Origin: Vineibacter terrae
GTDB taxonomy: Bacteria; Pseudomonadota; Alphaproteobacteria; Reyranellales; Reyranellaceae
Reading direction: 5' to 3'
Length of the DNA: 53,840 bases
NCBI RefSeq assembly: GCF_008039615.1
Contig: NZ_VDUZ01000058.1
Coordinates: 1-53,840 of the forward strand
This document shows, one piece after another, positions 7,830-17,471 of the stretch (its first letter is position 1; every line of letters begins with the position of its first letter). The notes beneath the pieces were generated by a model. It searched no databases. It was not told the origin of the DNA and worked only from the letters and a program-made list of their open reading frames with translations. Both the position numbers and the translations under genes were made by a program.

Positions 7830-9877
7830 CGCACGATGGCCACGATGGCCAGCAGCCCGATCAGCGCCGCGAACATCAGGCTGAGATAGACGCGGATGGC
7901 GAGGAACTGCAGGGCGTTGAGCCGGTCGGCGGCGCGCCCGACCAGGCCGGTCAGCGGGTCGAACACGTAGCGCCAGGCCGGATCGCGCAGCGTGCTGGTG
8001 AACGTCGCCGGCCGCGTATCGCCGGCCGCCGGCATGTCGACCCTATCGCGCGCCGCCAGCGCCACGCTGCCGAAGATGCGCCGCAGCGGCTGGGCCATGC
8101 TCGCGGCGGTGTACTGCGTCTGCGGGCGCGGATCGGGGAAGCCGCAATCCCAGGCCGGCCCGCGGCGCGGGCGGCTGCCCGAGGCCAGGCTGACGAGGCC
8201 GACGGTGAGCCCGGTCAGCGCCGCCAGCCCCAGCGCCGCGATCAGGCCGGCGTAGACGGCGGTCACATCGCCGTGCGGCGCCACCGCGAGCCACGCCGTG
8301 CGGCCCTCGCCCTGCCCGAGGAGCAGCCGGTCCATGGCGCCCGTGGCATCCACCATCGTCGCCGCCACCCGCATCAAGGGATCGAGCGGCACGCCGGGCA
8401 GGGCGCCGAAGGCGAGGCACAGCGTCGCCAGGCCGGCCATGGCGGCCAGCATCGAGGGCGCCACCTCGCTTGCGTCCGCGGCGGCTGCATCGCGCGGCCG
8501 GCCGAGGAAGGCGATGCCGAAGAAGCGCACGAAGCTGGCCGCGGCCAGCGCCGCCGCCAGCGCCAGCAGCGCGCCCACCACCGGCGTGGCGAACTTCATC
8601 TCCCAATGAGCCAGGCTGGTCGCGTCCAGCACCGACTGGAACACCAGCCATTCCGACGCGAAGCCGTTGAGCGGCGGCACCGCCGCGATGGCGAGGCAGC
8701 CGATCAGCACCAGCGGCGTGGTCCAGCGCAGGCGATGGATCAGCCCGCCCAGCCGGTCCAGCGCCCGCGTGCCGGTGCCGTGCAGCACGGCGCCGGCGCC
8801 GAGGAAGAGCAGCGGCTTGAAGAGGGCGTGGTTGAGCGCGTGGAACAGGGCGGCGGTCAGCGCCAGCCCGGCCTCCAGCCGCTGGCCCGAGGCCTTGAAG
8901 GCGATCGCCAGCCCCAGCGCCGCCGTGATCACGCCGATATTCTCGATGGTGGAGTAGGCGAGCAGCGTCTTGGTGTCGTTCTGCGTCAGCGATTGCAAGG
9001 CGCCCAGCGCCGCGGTGAGGCCGCCGATGACGGCCAGGATCCCGCCCCACCACCACTGCGGCGTGCCCGTCAGCTCCAGGAGCCCGCGCATCAGCGCGTA
9101 GAGCGCGACCTTGGTCATGGCGCCCGACATCAGCGCCGACACATGGCTGGGCGCCGCCGGATGGGCCAGCGGCAGCCACACATGCAGCGGCGCCAGGCCG
9201 GCCTTCGAGCCGGCGCCCAGCACCAGCGCCAGCGCCGCCAGCGCGGCGATCCTCGGCGACGGCGTCGCGGCACGCATGGCATCGAAGGTGTAGCTGCCGC
9301 TGGCGCCGGCCAGGGCGCCGAAGGCCATCAGCAGCGCCAGGGCGCCGAAGGCGGCCATCGAGAGATAGACGAGCCCGGCGCGGCGGTTGTCGGCGTGCTC
9401 GTGGTCGGCCAGCACCAGCAGCCACGATGCCAGCGACATCAGCTCCCAGCCGACCAGGAAGGTGAAGGCGTCGTCGGCCAGGGGCACGAGGTTCATGCCG
9501 GCCAGGAACAGCGGGAACGGTGCCAGCACGCGCGCCGGCTGCGCGGCATGGGCGTCGTAGCCGATGCCGAACACGCACGCGGCGACGCCGCCTGTATTGA
9601 CGATCACCAGGAGCAGGGCGGAGAGCCCGTCCAGCCGCAGATGCGAGCGGATGTCGGGCAGTCCCACCGGCAGCACCAGCCGGCTGGCGGCATCGGGCGC
9701 GGCCGTCAGCAGCGCGCCCAGCGCCGCGATCAGCGTGATCAGGCACGCCAGCCCCGCCAGCGCGTAGAGCGGCACGATCAGCACGGGGCGGCGGTTCGTG
9801 AGGCAGCCGCCCACCGCGAGCGCCAACAGCGTGGTTTGCGCCACGCCGATCAGAGCCCACTGATCGACGCCAGACAT
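7826..9877 (-). CDS. hyfB: HyfB/NuoL-like antiporter-type membrane subunit, first gene of Ehr operon
   Basis: A 683-residue polytopic subunit of the proton-conducting transporter family. The segment KAGLAPLHVWLPLAHPAAPS has the broken-helix lysine signature, and HALNHALFKPLLFLGAGAV the second conserved channel helix. It is about 200 residues longer than hyfF because of a C-terminal extension ending in a hydrophobic anchor, as in HyfB/HycC-type proteins. The ATG at 9877 is preceded by AAGGGGAGG at ideal spacing, so it is preferred to the upstream in-frame GTG near 9925. No hyfA, hyfD or hyfH homologue is seen on either side, so the complex here is a six-subunit set: B, C, E, F, G and I. Confidence 0.9.
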   Translation of the reverse strand: MSGVDQWALIGVAQTTLLALAVGGCLTNRRPVLIVPLYALAGLACLITLIAALGALLTAAPDAASRLVLPVGLPDIRSHLRLDGLSALLLVIVNTGGVAACVFGIGYDAHAAQPARVLAPFPLFLAGMNLVPLADDAFTFLVGWELMSLASWLLVLADHEHADNRRAGLVYLSMAAFGALALLMAFGALAGASGSYTFDAMRAATPSPRIAALAALALVLGAGSKAGLAPLHVWLPLAHPAAPSHVSALMSGAMTKVALYALMRGLLELTGTPQWWWGGILAVIGGLTAALGALQSLTQNDTKTLLAYSTIENIGVITAALGLAIAFKASGQRLEAGLALTAALFHALNHALFKPLLFLGAGAVLHGTGTRALDRLGGLIHRLRWTTPLVLIGCLAIAAVPPLNGFASEWLVFQSVLDATSLAHWEMKFATPVVGALLALAAALAAASFVRFFGIAFLGRPRDAAAADASEVAPSMLAAMAGLATLCLAFGALPGVPLDPLMRVAATMVDATGAMDRLLLGQGEGRTAWLAVAPHGDVTAVYAGLIAALGLAALTGLTVGLVSLASGSRPRRGPAWDCGFPDPRPQTQYTAASMAQPLRRIFGSVALAARDRVDMPAAGDTRPATFTSTLRDPAWRYVFDPLTGLVGRAADRLNALQFLAIRVYLSLMFAALIGLLAIVAIVR

Positions 9878-10027
9878 GATCCTCCCCTTGTCCCCCGTGC
9901 GATGCGCTGATGGTTGTGCGGGCATTTAACGGCACGCGGACTCTGATTGCAAAGTGGATAAGCCGGCGGCGCGGGCCATGCGCCGCACGGCGTTGCCGGC
10001 GCTGATGTGGCGGCCTATCGTGCGGCG

Positions 10028-10774
10028 ATGTCGTTGCCATCCTTGTCCTTGCCGCGGCTCATCGGCCATCGCGGCGCTGCCGCCTACGCACCGGAAAACA
10101 CGCTGTCGTCGCTGCGCGAGGCCAGGCGCCGCGGCGCGCCCTGGGTCGAGTTCGACGTCAACCTGTCGGCCGACGACGTGCCGCTGCTGATGCACGATGC
10201 CCGGCTGACGCGCACGACGGGCCTGGACCAGCCGGTGGCGGCCACGTCGTGGGCCGATATCGAGCGGCTGGATGCCGGGGCCTGGATGGGCGCCGCCTTC
10301 GCCGGCGAGCGTGTGCCGTCGCTCGAGAAAGCGATCGCCGCGCTGGCGGCGCTCGGCCTGGGCGCCAATGTCGAGATCAAGCCGTCGCCCGGCCGCGAAG
10401 ATGAGGTCGCGCGGGCGGTGGTGGCGATGCTGCGCCGCCTGTGGCCGGCGCATCTGCCCACGCCGCTGCTGTCGAGCTTCAAGGATGCGGCGCTGGCTGC
10501 CGCGCGCGACGCGGCGCCCGAGCTGCCGCGCGCCATCCTGATCGACGAGCTGCAGGACGATTGGCGGGATCGCGCCCAGGCAGTGGCGGCGGTCGGCGTC
10601 AACACCAACGGCGGCAAGCTCGCCGTGGCGCGGGCGGCCGCCGTCAAGGCCGCCGGCTACAAGCTCAGCGTCTACACGATCAACGACCCGGCCCTGGCCC
10701 GGGACCTGGTGGCCATGGGCGTCGACTGCGTCATCACCGATGTGCCGGACATCATCGCCGCCGCGATCGGATAG
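10028..10774 (+). CDS. ugpQ: Glycerophosphodiester phosphodiesterase
   Basis: A 248-residue GP-PDE with the catalytic signature at its N-terminus: LIGHRGAAAYAPENT (HRG...PENT), FDVNLSADDVPLLMHD (metal and His ligands) and NVEIKP. No signal peptide is seen, so it is a cytoplasmic enzyme like E. coli UgpQ, hydrolysing imported glycerophosphodiesters to glycerol-3-phosphate plus an alcohol. It is divergent from the hyf-like operon and sits about 200 bases upstream of ugpB in the same direction, which supports the name. The start is uncertain: an in-frame GTG at 10007 is possible, but the ATG at 10028 fits the family better. No clear ribosome binding site is visible for either. Confidence 0.9.
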   Translation: MSLPSLSLPRLIGHRGAAAYAPENTLSSLREARRRGAPWVEFDVNLSADDVPLLMHDARLTRTTGLDQPVAATSWADIERLDAGAWMGAAFAGERVPSLEKAIAALAALGLGANVEIKPSPGREDEVARAVVAMLRRLWPAHLPTPLLSSFKDAALAAARDAAPELPRAILIDELQDDWRDRAQAVAAVGVNTNGGKLAVARAAAVKAAGYKLSVYTINDPALARDLVAMGVDCVITDVPDIIAAAIG

Positions 10775-10893
10775 AAGGTGATCCCGCCACGGCATCACCT
10801 CTCATCCCGAACGCAGCGAACGCCGACGGCGGGACGTTGATCGCGTCGACATTTCCCCTCTTTCCGCATGCCCGCTCGTCGGGGTAACGTTGT

Positions 10894-10922
10894 TGTCACA
10901 AAGCCGCAATCAAGCGGTGACA
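10894..10922. promoter_or_regulatory. Inverted repeat upstream of ugpB, possible operator
   Basis: TGTCAC and GTGACA arms are separated by 17 bases, 56 bases before the ugpB start, in a 200-base intergenic region. The arms are short, so chance is possible. It does not match the direct-repeat PhoB box expected for E. coli ugp. No regulator is known for it here. Confidence 0.25.
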
Positions 10923-10977
10923 CGCCGGCCCTAATCGCGGGCGTCGGTTTCATTTGTCGAGAGGGGAGGTGCCGTCG

Positions 10978-12297
10978 ATGCGCACCAGTCTGCTTGCTTC
11001 CGCGGCATTCGCCGCGCTGATCGCCGCGCTGCCGGCCCATGCTCAGAAGGAAATCCAGTTCTGGCATGCCATGGGCGGCAATCTGGGGGACACGGTCAAT
11101 CAGCTGGCCGAGGAGTTCAACAAGTCGCAGAGCGACTACAAGATCGTGCCGGTCTACAAGGGCTCCTACACCGAGACCCTGACGGCCGCGATCGCCGCTT
11201 TCCGCGCCCGGCAGAACGCCCATCCGCACATCGTGCAGGTGTTCGAGGTCGGCACCGCGACCATGATGGCGGCCAAGGGCGCCATCTATCCCGTTTACCA
11301 GCTGATGGCCGACGCCAAGGAGCCGTTCGATCCCAAGGCCTATATCGGCCCGGTCTACGGCTACTACTCGACGACCGACGGCAAGCTGCTGTCGATGCCG
11401 TTCAACTCGTCCACGCCGGTGTTCTACTGGAACAAGGAGATGTTCGCGAAGGCCGGCCTCGATCCCGAGAAGCCGCCGACCACCTGGCCGGAGCTGGGGG
11501 AGATGGGCAAGAAGCTGGTCGCCTCGGGCGCCAAATGCGGTTTCACGCCGCAATGGCAGACCTGGACGATGATCGAGAACCTGGGCGCCTGGCACAACCA
11601 GCCGTTCGCCACGAAGCAGAACGGCTTCGGCGGTCTGGATATCGAGCTCAAGATCAATGATGCGCTGCGGGTGAAGCACATCCAGACCCTGGCCGACTGG
11701 GGCAAGGAGAAGGTGTTCGTCTACGGTGGGCGTGAGGGCAAGTCGACCCCGATGTTCAACGCCGGTGAGTGCGCCATGCACATCGCCTCGTCGGGCTCGG
11801 CGGCCGGCATCCAGAAGGCCTTGGGCGTCGAGAAGGTCGGCATCGGCATGATGCCGTACTGGCCCGAGTTCATCGCCAAGCCGCAGAACTCGATCATCGG
11901 CGGCGCCACGCTGTGGGTGCTGCAGGGCAAGCCCAAGGACGAGTATCCCGGCGTCGCCAAGTTCTTCACCTTCCTGTCCAAGGGCGAGGTGCAGGCCAAG
12001 TGGCATCAGGAGACGGGCTACGTGCCGATCACGCTCTCGGCCGTCGAGATCACCGAGAAGTCGGGCTTCTACAAGCAGTTCCCGGGCCGCGAGGTGGCGG
12101 TGAAGCAGCTCACGCTGAACCCGCCGACCGAGAACTCCAAGGGCCTGCGCATCGGCAACTTCGTCCAGATACGGGACGTGATGGACGAGGAGCTGGAGTC
12201 GGTGTGGTCGGGCAAGAAGAACGCCAAGCAGGCGCTTGACGACGCGGTGACCCGCGGCAACAAGCTGCTCAAGGACTTCGCGGCGGCCAACAACTGA
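10978..12297 (+). CDS. ugpB: sn-Glycerol-3-phosphate ABC transporter, substrate-binding protein
   Basis: A 439-residue periplasmic binding protein with a Sec signal peptide (residues 1-22, ending AHA before QKEIQFWHAM). The mature N-terminus IQFWHAMGGNLGDTVNQLA is the hallmark of UgpB. Later segments such as ATMMAAKGAIYPV and MPFNSSTPVFYWNK are also typical of UgpB rather than of other family 1 sugar-binding proteins. The ATG at 10978 follows GAGGGGAGGT; the frame is open slightly upstream but the signal peptide fixes this start. It delivers glycerol-3-phosphate or glycerophosphodiesters to UgpA/UgpE. A 17-base-pair RNA hairpin follows the stop codon directly. Confidence 0.93.
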   Translation: MRTSLLASAAFAALIAALPAHAQKEIQFWHAMGGNLGDTVNQLAEEFNKSQSDYKIVPVYKGSYTETLTAAIAAFRARQNAHPHIVQVFEVGTATMMAAKGAIYPVYQLMADAKEPFDPKAYIGPVYGYYSTTDGKLLSMPFNSSTPVFYWNKEMFAKAGLDPEKPPTTWPELGEMGKKLVASGAKCGFTPQWQTWTMIENLGAWHNQPFATKQNGFGGLDIELKINDALRVKHIQTLADWGKEKVFVYGGREGKSTPMFNAGECAMHIASSGSAAGIQKALGVEKVGIGMMPYWPEFIAKPQNSIIGGATLWVLQGKPKDEYPGVAKFFTFLSKGEVQAKWHQETGYVPITLSAVEITEKSGFYKQFPGREVAVKQLTLNPPTENSKGLRIGNFVQIRDVMDEELESVWSGKKNAKQALDDAVTRGNKLLKDFAAANN

Positions 12298-12303
12298 AGC
12301 AAT

Positions 12304-12343
12304 GGGCGCCGGCCGTGTCCGATGACGGGCACGGCCGGTGCCC
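12304..12343 (+). promoter_or_regulatory. Strong intercistronic hairpin between ugpB and ugpA
   Basis: Arms 12304-12320 and 12327-12343 pair over 17 positions, fifteen Watson-Crick and two G-U, around a 6-base loop (GATGAC). It starts six bases after the ugpB stop and ends 24 bases before the ugpA start. There is no U-run. It is probably a 3' end stabiliser or partial terminator that lets the binding protein be made in excess over the membrane subunits, as known for other ABC importers. Confidence 0.65.
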
Positions 12344-12367
12344 GCAGACCCGCGTTCCCGAGCGCCC

Positions 12368-13297
12368 ATGCACAAGCGCGTCACCTTCGACACCAAGCTG
12401 CTGCCCTACCTGCTGCTGGCGCCGCAGCTCTTCGTCACCATCGCCTTCTTCATCTGGCCATCGGCGCAGGCGGTCTGGCAGTCGTTCGTGCTGGAGGACG
12501 CCTTCGGCGGCAACACCCAGTTCCTGTGCAGCGGCCTGCTCGCCGACCCGCTGGGCGGCGAGGCCTGGCAGCGCTGCTTCCGGCACTTCGATCGCCTGCT
12601 GAGCGACCCGGGCTACTGGCATTCGGCGCGCCTCACCCTGGTGTTCAGCCTGCTGGTGGCCACCGTCGGCCTGGCGTTGGCGCTGCTGCTGGCGGTGATG
12701 GCCGACCGTACGCTGCGCGGCGCCACGCTCTACAAGACCTTCCTGATCTGGCCCTATGCGGTGGCGCCGGCGGTGGCCGGCGTGCTGTTCGGCTTCATGT
12801 TCAACCCGCGCGTCGGCGTGCTGGCCTACATGCTGTCGGGGCTCGGCATCGAGTGGAACCACCAGATCGACGGCACGCAGGCGCTGTGGCTGGTGATCCT
12901 GGCCGCCTGCTGGAACCAGATCAGCTACAACTTCATCTTCTTCCTCGCCGGCCTGCAGTCGATCCCCAAGTCGCTGATCGAGGCAGCGGCGATCGACGGC
13001 GCCGGGCCGGGGCGGCGCTTCTGGACCATCATCTTCCCGCTGCTGTCGCCGACCGGCTTCTTCCTGCTGGTGGTCAACATCATCTACGCTTTCTTCGGCA
13101 CCTTCGGCATCGTCGACGCGCTGACCCAGGGCGGCCCGGGGCAGGCGACCGAGATCCTGGTGTACAAGGTCTACAAGGACGGCTTCCGCGGCCAGGATTT
13201 CAGCGGCTCGGCGGCGCAGTCGACCATCCTGATGATGATCGTGATCGCGCTCACCGTCGTGCAGTTCCGCTTCATCGAGCGGCGGGTCCACTACTGA
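12368..13297 (+). CDS. ugpA: sn-Glycerol-3-phosphate ABC transporter, permease subunit UgpA
   Basis: A 309-residue inner-membrane permease of the MalF/UgpA type with about six membrane helices. The EAA loop that docks on the ATPase reads [18 protein letters not shown] (EAA...G), near residues 202-220. Order and spacing are standard: it follows ugpB after 70 bases containing the hairpin. The ATG at 12368 is chosen because the protein then begins with the family's charged N-terminus before the first helix. An in-frame GTG at 12338 lies inside the hairpin arm. No clear ribosome binding site precedes it, which fits weak translation. Confidence 0.92.
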   Translation: MHKRVTFDTKLLPYLLLAPQLFVTIAFFIWPSAQAVWQSFVLEDAFGGNTQFLCSGLLADPLGGEAWQRCFRHFDRLLSDPGYWHSARLTLVFSLLVATVGLALALLLAVMADRTLRGATLYKTFLIWPYAVAPAVAGVLFGFMFNPRVGVLAYMLSGLGIEWNHQIDGTQALWLVILAACWNQISYNFIFFLAGLQSIPKSLIEAAAIDGAGPGRRFWTIIFPLLSPTGFFLLVVNIIYAFFGTFGIVDALTQGGPGQATEILVYKVYKDGFRGQDFSGSAAQSTILMMIVIALTVVQFRFIERRVHY

Positions 13298-13338
13298 GGT
13301 TGTCACAATGACGTCTATCAGCGACCGGCGCCCGGTAG

Positions 13339-13450
13339 CCTTCATGGTGAGCCTGTCGAACCATGATGGCCGCGCACGACCGTGGTGCGGCCACTTCATG
13401 GTCCGACTGGGTGAATGCGAAGCATTCACCCGTGCTCACCATGAAGTGGT
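13339..13450. repeat. Paired palindromic repeats between ugpA and ugpE (copy A)
   Basis: A left unit (TTCATGGTGAGCCTGTCGAA...) at 13339-13368 faces a right unit at 13391-13450. The right unit has perfect 12-base outer arms (CCACTTCATGGT / ACCATGAAGTGG). A second perfect palindrome with 10-base arms, GGGTGAATGC / GCATTCACCC, is lodged between its halves. The family recurs at 14352-14440 and 50820-50913. This copy alone has the inner palindrome, suggesting one repeat inserted into another. Confidence 0.8.
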
Positions 13451-13473
13451 TTCCGTCCGGTACTGAGGCGCCG

Positions 13474-14322
13474 ATGGTCGAGAATCGTCCCTGGCTCACC
13501 GTGCTGGCCCATGCCGTGCTGATCGTCGGCCTGGTGGTGATCGCCTTCCCGGTCTGGATCACGTTCGTGGCCTCGACCCATGACTCGGCCACGATGCTGC
13601 GGCCGCCGGTGCCGCTGCTGCCGGGCGGGCACATGTTCGAGAACTACGCCAAGGTGCTGAGCGAGGGCTTCGCGCAGGCGTCGCGCACGCCGCTGTGGCG
13701 GGTGCTTGCCAACAGCCTGATCATGGCCCTGGGCGTATCGCTGGGCAAGATCGCGATCTCGCTGATCGCGGCCTACGCCATCGTCTATTTCCGCTTCCCG
13801 CTGCGCATGACGGCGTTCTGGATGATCTTCATCACCCTGATGCTGCCGATCGAGGTGCGCATCGTGCCGACCTACGACGTGGTCGCCAATTTCGGCATGC
13901 TCAACAGCTACAGCGGGCTGATCGTGCCGCTGATCGCCTCGGCCACCGCCACCTTCCTGTTCCGCCAGTTCTTCCTCAGCGTGCCCGACGAGCTCACCGA
14001 GGCGGCCCGTGTCGACGGCGCCGGCCCGACGCGGTTCTTCGTCGACATCCTGCTGCCGATGAGCCGCACCAGCATCGCCGCGCTGTTCGTGATCCAGTTC
14101 ATCTACGGCTGGAACCAGTATCTGTGGCCGCTGCTGGTCACGACCGAGGAGAGCTTCTACACCGTGATCATGACGCTCACGCGCCAGGCCAACGTGGTCG
14201 ACGGCGTGCCGCAGTGGAACCTGATCATGACCGTGGGCATGCTGGCGATGCTGCCGCCGGTGCTGGTGGTGGTGCTGATGCAGCGCCAGTTCGTGCGCGG
14301 CCTGGTGGAGACCGAGAAGTGA
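13474..14322 (+). CDS. ugpE: sn-Glycerol-3-phosphate ABC transporter, permease subunit UgpE
   Basis: A 282-residue permease of the MalG/UgpE type. The EAA loop reads ELTEAARVDGAGPTRFF, and about six helices are visible. The open frame runs upstream to 13363, but that part is translated repeat sequence. The ATG at 13474 follows GAGG and gives the normal UgpE N-terminus, leaving 176 bases to ugpA that hold the palindromic repeats. It forms the membrane channel together with UgpA. Confidence 0.92.
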   Translation: MVENRPWLTVLAHAVLIVGLVVIAFPVWITFVASTHDSATMLRPPVPLLPGGHMFENYAKVLSEGFAQASRTPLWRVLANSLIMALGVSLGKIAISLIAAYAIVYFRFPLRMTAFWMIFITLMLPIEVRIVPTYDVVANFGMLNSYSGLIVPLIASATATFLFRQFFLSVPDELTEAARVDGAGPTRFFVDILLPMSRTSIAALFVIQFIYGWNQYLWPLLVTTEESFYTVIMTLTRQANVVDGVPQWNLIMTVGMLAMLPPVLVVVLMQRQFVRGLVETEK

Positions 14323-14351
14323 CGGCGTGCGCGCATGACCTTTTGGAACCA

Positions 14352-14440
14352 GCCTTCATGGTGAGCTTGTCGAACCATGAAGGCATCGCACGGATGACGG
14401 TGCGAGACGCTTCATGGTTCGACGGGCTCACCATGAAGCT
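14352..14440. repeat. Paired palindromic repeats between ugpE and ugpC (copy B)
   Basis: Two facing copies of the same unit: 14352-14384 (CCTTCATGGTGAGCTTGTCG and onward) and 14409-14440 in reverse orientation. They can pair with each other into a long stem, and each is itself an imperfect palindrome (TTCATGGT / ACCATGAA). The element ends about 20 bases before the ugpC start. Confidence 0.85.
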
Positions 14441-14461
14441 GCGCGGCGAGGGGAGCAAGAC

Positions 14462-15556
<1,095 letters not shown>

Positions 15557-15613
15557 CTGTTGCCGTGTTGCCAGCCGCTGGTGATGGCGGACTCCCTTGG
15601 CGGCGGAGCCGCG

Positions 15614-17167
15614 TCACTCCTCTGCTTCGCCACTGAGCTCCAGCTTGGGACCGCCCAGCGCGCCGATGCGCAGAGTGACAGTCTTGCCGTCGAACGTGGC
15701 GGCCGCGATGGCGGCGTCGTCGTTGCCCAGGGTCTGCGCCTCGAGCTGGAACGTCCGCTCGTCGAGCCACATGCCCTTCGCGGCACTCGACCCATAGGGT
15801 CGGCGTCCGCCAACCCGGTAAAGGCCATCCAGCCCGATGGGTCCGCCGAAGCGTTGGCCGTCGGCCGCGTAGTCGTAGGCAGCACCCTCGCCCTCGAACG
15901 TCAGCGAGAACGAGCTGACCCGCAGGTCATTGGGCTTCAGGCGATAGACCTTTCCCGAGATCGCCGAGGCCAGAGGCGATGAGCCGCTTTCCTGCGTCCG
16001 TGCTTCCAGCGCCACCCGCTCGACGGCGCCGGCCAAAGCGGCCGATGCCTCGGGGTCCTCGGGCAGGGCCGTGTCGGACTTGACTGCCGCCATGAGGGGG
16101 CCGAGCACGGCGTCGAAAGCATAGGCCGGCACGCTGGGAACGCCGAGCGCATTGCTGTAGCGCGATGCGCCGGTGAAGACGGCCACGAGGTCGAGCGCCG
16201 GCATCACCACGATGAGCTGACGATGATAGCCCACCGCCATGTAGACGCCCTTGGCGGACACGGACCAGAACAGGTTGGCATAGTGCAGGTCGGGGCCCAG
16301 CCCCATGCCGATCGTGGCATGCCTGGTCTTGTCGACCCATTGCGGCGGCAGCAGCTGTTGTCCGTCCCAGGCGCCGCCGCGCAGCCAGAGATAGCCGAGC
16401 CTGGCCATGTCGCGCGGCTGCAGGTAGAGCCCGGCGCCGCCAGTGGACACGCCCTGCGGGTCGTGGCGCCACGCGACGTCCTCGATGCCCAGCGGCTTGA
16501 AGAGCCTGTCCTTCGCATAGGCAAGCGCGCTGCGTCCCGTGACCTTCGAGAGGATTGCCGACAGGATATGCGGGTTGCCGCTGTTGTAGTCGAAGCGCTC
16601 ACCGGGCCGGGCGGCCATGGGACGGTCGAGGATGAACCGCACCCAGTCGGGACTGCGCTGCATGTCGAGGAAGGACTGCGGCGGCGCGCCTTGCAGCGGC
16701 TCGCTCCAGTCCAGGCCGGACCTCATGTCGAGCAGGCTTTGCAGCGTCAGGGCCTTCTTGCGCTCATCGAGATGGGCGACATGGTGCTCGGGAAAGAAAT
16801 CGAGCACCGGTTGATCGAGGCTCTTGAGCAGCCCGTCCTTGAGCGCCATGGCCACCAGGCTGCCGATGACCGACTTGGTGACCGAGTTGACGCGGTGCCT
16901 GACCCCCGAGGCGAAGGGCGCGTAGTAGGCCTCGGCCACGATCCGCCCATGGCGCGCCACGAGCAGGCTGTCCATGCCGTTGGAAATGCCGAAGACGACA
17001 AGGTTTACCAGTTCCTGCGAGCTCATGCCCTGTGCTTCGGGCGACGAGCGTTCCCAGCCCCTGGTCGGCCAGGCATCGACCTTGGCCTGGGCCACCGCGG
17101 CGATGGGCCAGGCGAGCGGCAGCAGGAGCGCCGTCGCCAAGGCGAGCGCAGCAATGCCTTTTCGCAA
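15614..17167 (-). CDS. Beta-lactamase family serine hydrolase (COG1680), exported
   Basis: About 517 residues of a class C beta-lactamase/esterase-like hydrolase. The nucleophile motif SVTK (Ser95, Lys98) and the YNSG tyrosine motif are present, and a hydrophobic signal peptide precedes AQAKVDAWP. The last 130 residues form an extra beta-rich domain, as in many COG1680 proteins. The start is uncertain. The frame is open to 17515, but that region reads like non-coding sequence and overlaps vapB on the other strand. I place the start at a TTG (17167) with GGAAAG upstream, giving a clean signal peptide. It converges on ugpC. Its substrate is unknown; antibiotic resistance should not be assumed. 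Confidence 0.8.
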   Translation of the reverse strand: MRKGIAALALATALLLPLAWPIAAVAQAKVDAWPTRGWERSSPEAQGMSSQELVNLVVFGISNGMDSLLVARHGRIVAEAYYAPFASGVRHRVNSVTKSVIGSLVAMALKDGLLKSLDQPVLDFFPEHHVAHLDERKKALTLQSLLDMRSGLDWSEPLQGAPPQSFLDMQRSPDWVRFILDRPMAARPGERFDYNSGNPHILSAILSKVTGRSALAYAKDRLFKPLGIEDVAWRHDPQGVSTGGAGLYLQPRDMARLGYLWLRGGAWDGQQLLPPQWVDKTRHATIGMGLGPDLHYANLFWSVSAKGVYMAVGYHRQLIVVMPALDLVAVFTGASRYSNALGVPSVPAYAFDAVLGPLMAAVKSDTALPEDPEASAALAGAVERVALEARTQESGSSPLASAISGKVYRLKPNDLRVSSFSLTFEGEGAAYDYAADGQRFGGPIGLDGLYRVGGRRPYGSSAAKGMWLDERTFQLEAQTLGNDDAAIAAATFDGKTVTLRIGALGGPKLELSGEAEE

Positions 17168-17471
17168 GCGCTTTCCGCGGCGGGGTGAGGCGGCAGCGCA
17201 GAGGAGCAGGTCGAAGCCCCGGTTGCCCGTGTGCGGGTTTGGCAGGCAGGCCGCGCTTGGCAAGGTATGCCTCCATGTCTGTAGTCCAGGGCTGCGGCGC
17301 AACGGAGATCGTGGACGAAGCGGGCGAACCTGCCAACCAGGCGAGCGGGATCCCTTGACAGCCGCGCGGGATCTTCGCTGAACCGTGCACGGTACGCGAT
17401 CGAGCGCTTTCGGCGTCTTGCCGGTGAAGCCGGCATAGTGTTGCGGCCTATGCCATAGGCATGGAGCAGCC
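17168..17471. other. Intergenic region between hydrolase and vapB genes
   Basis: The hydrolase and vapB diverge here, so both promoters should lie in this 304-base stretch. I see no convincing protein-coding frame, palindrome or repeat. It marks the left edge of the accessory region. Confidence 0.4.

Noticed and set aside
10799-10835. Third copy of the GTCATCCCGAGCGCAGCGAG palindrome
   Set aside because: Only CTCATCCCGAACGCAGCGAA resembles the left arm; there is no matching right arm, so it is at most a decayed relic.
10880-10925. PhoB box upstream of ugpB
   Set aside because: Expected from E. coli ugp, but no pair of CTGTCAT-like direct repeats with 11-base periodicity is visible. Only an inverted TGTCAC/GTGACA pair is there.
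12304-12343. Rho-independent terminator ending the ugpB transcript
   Set aside because: The stem is strong but there is no U-run, and ugpAEC must be transcribed with it. A stabiliser or partial terminator is more likely.
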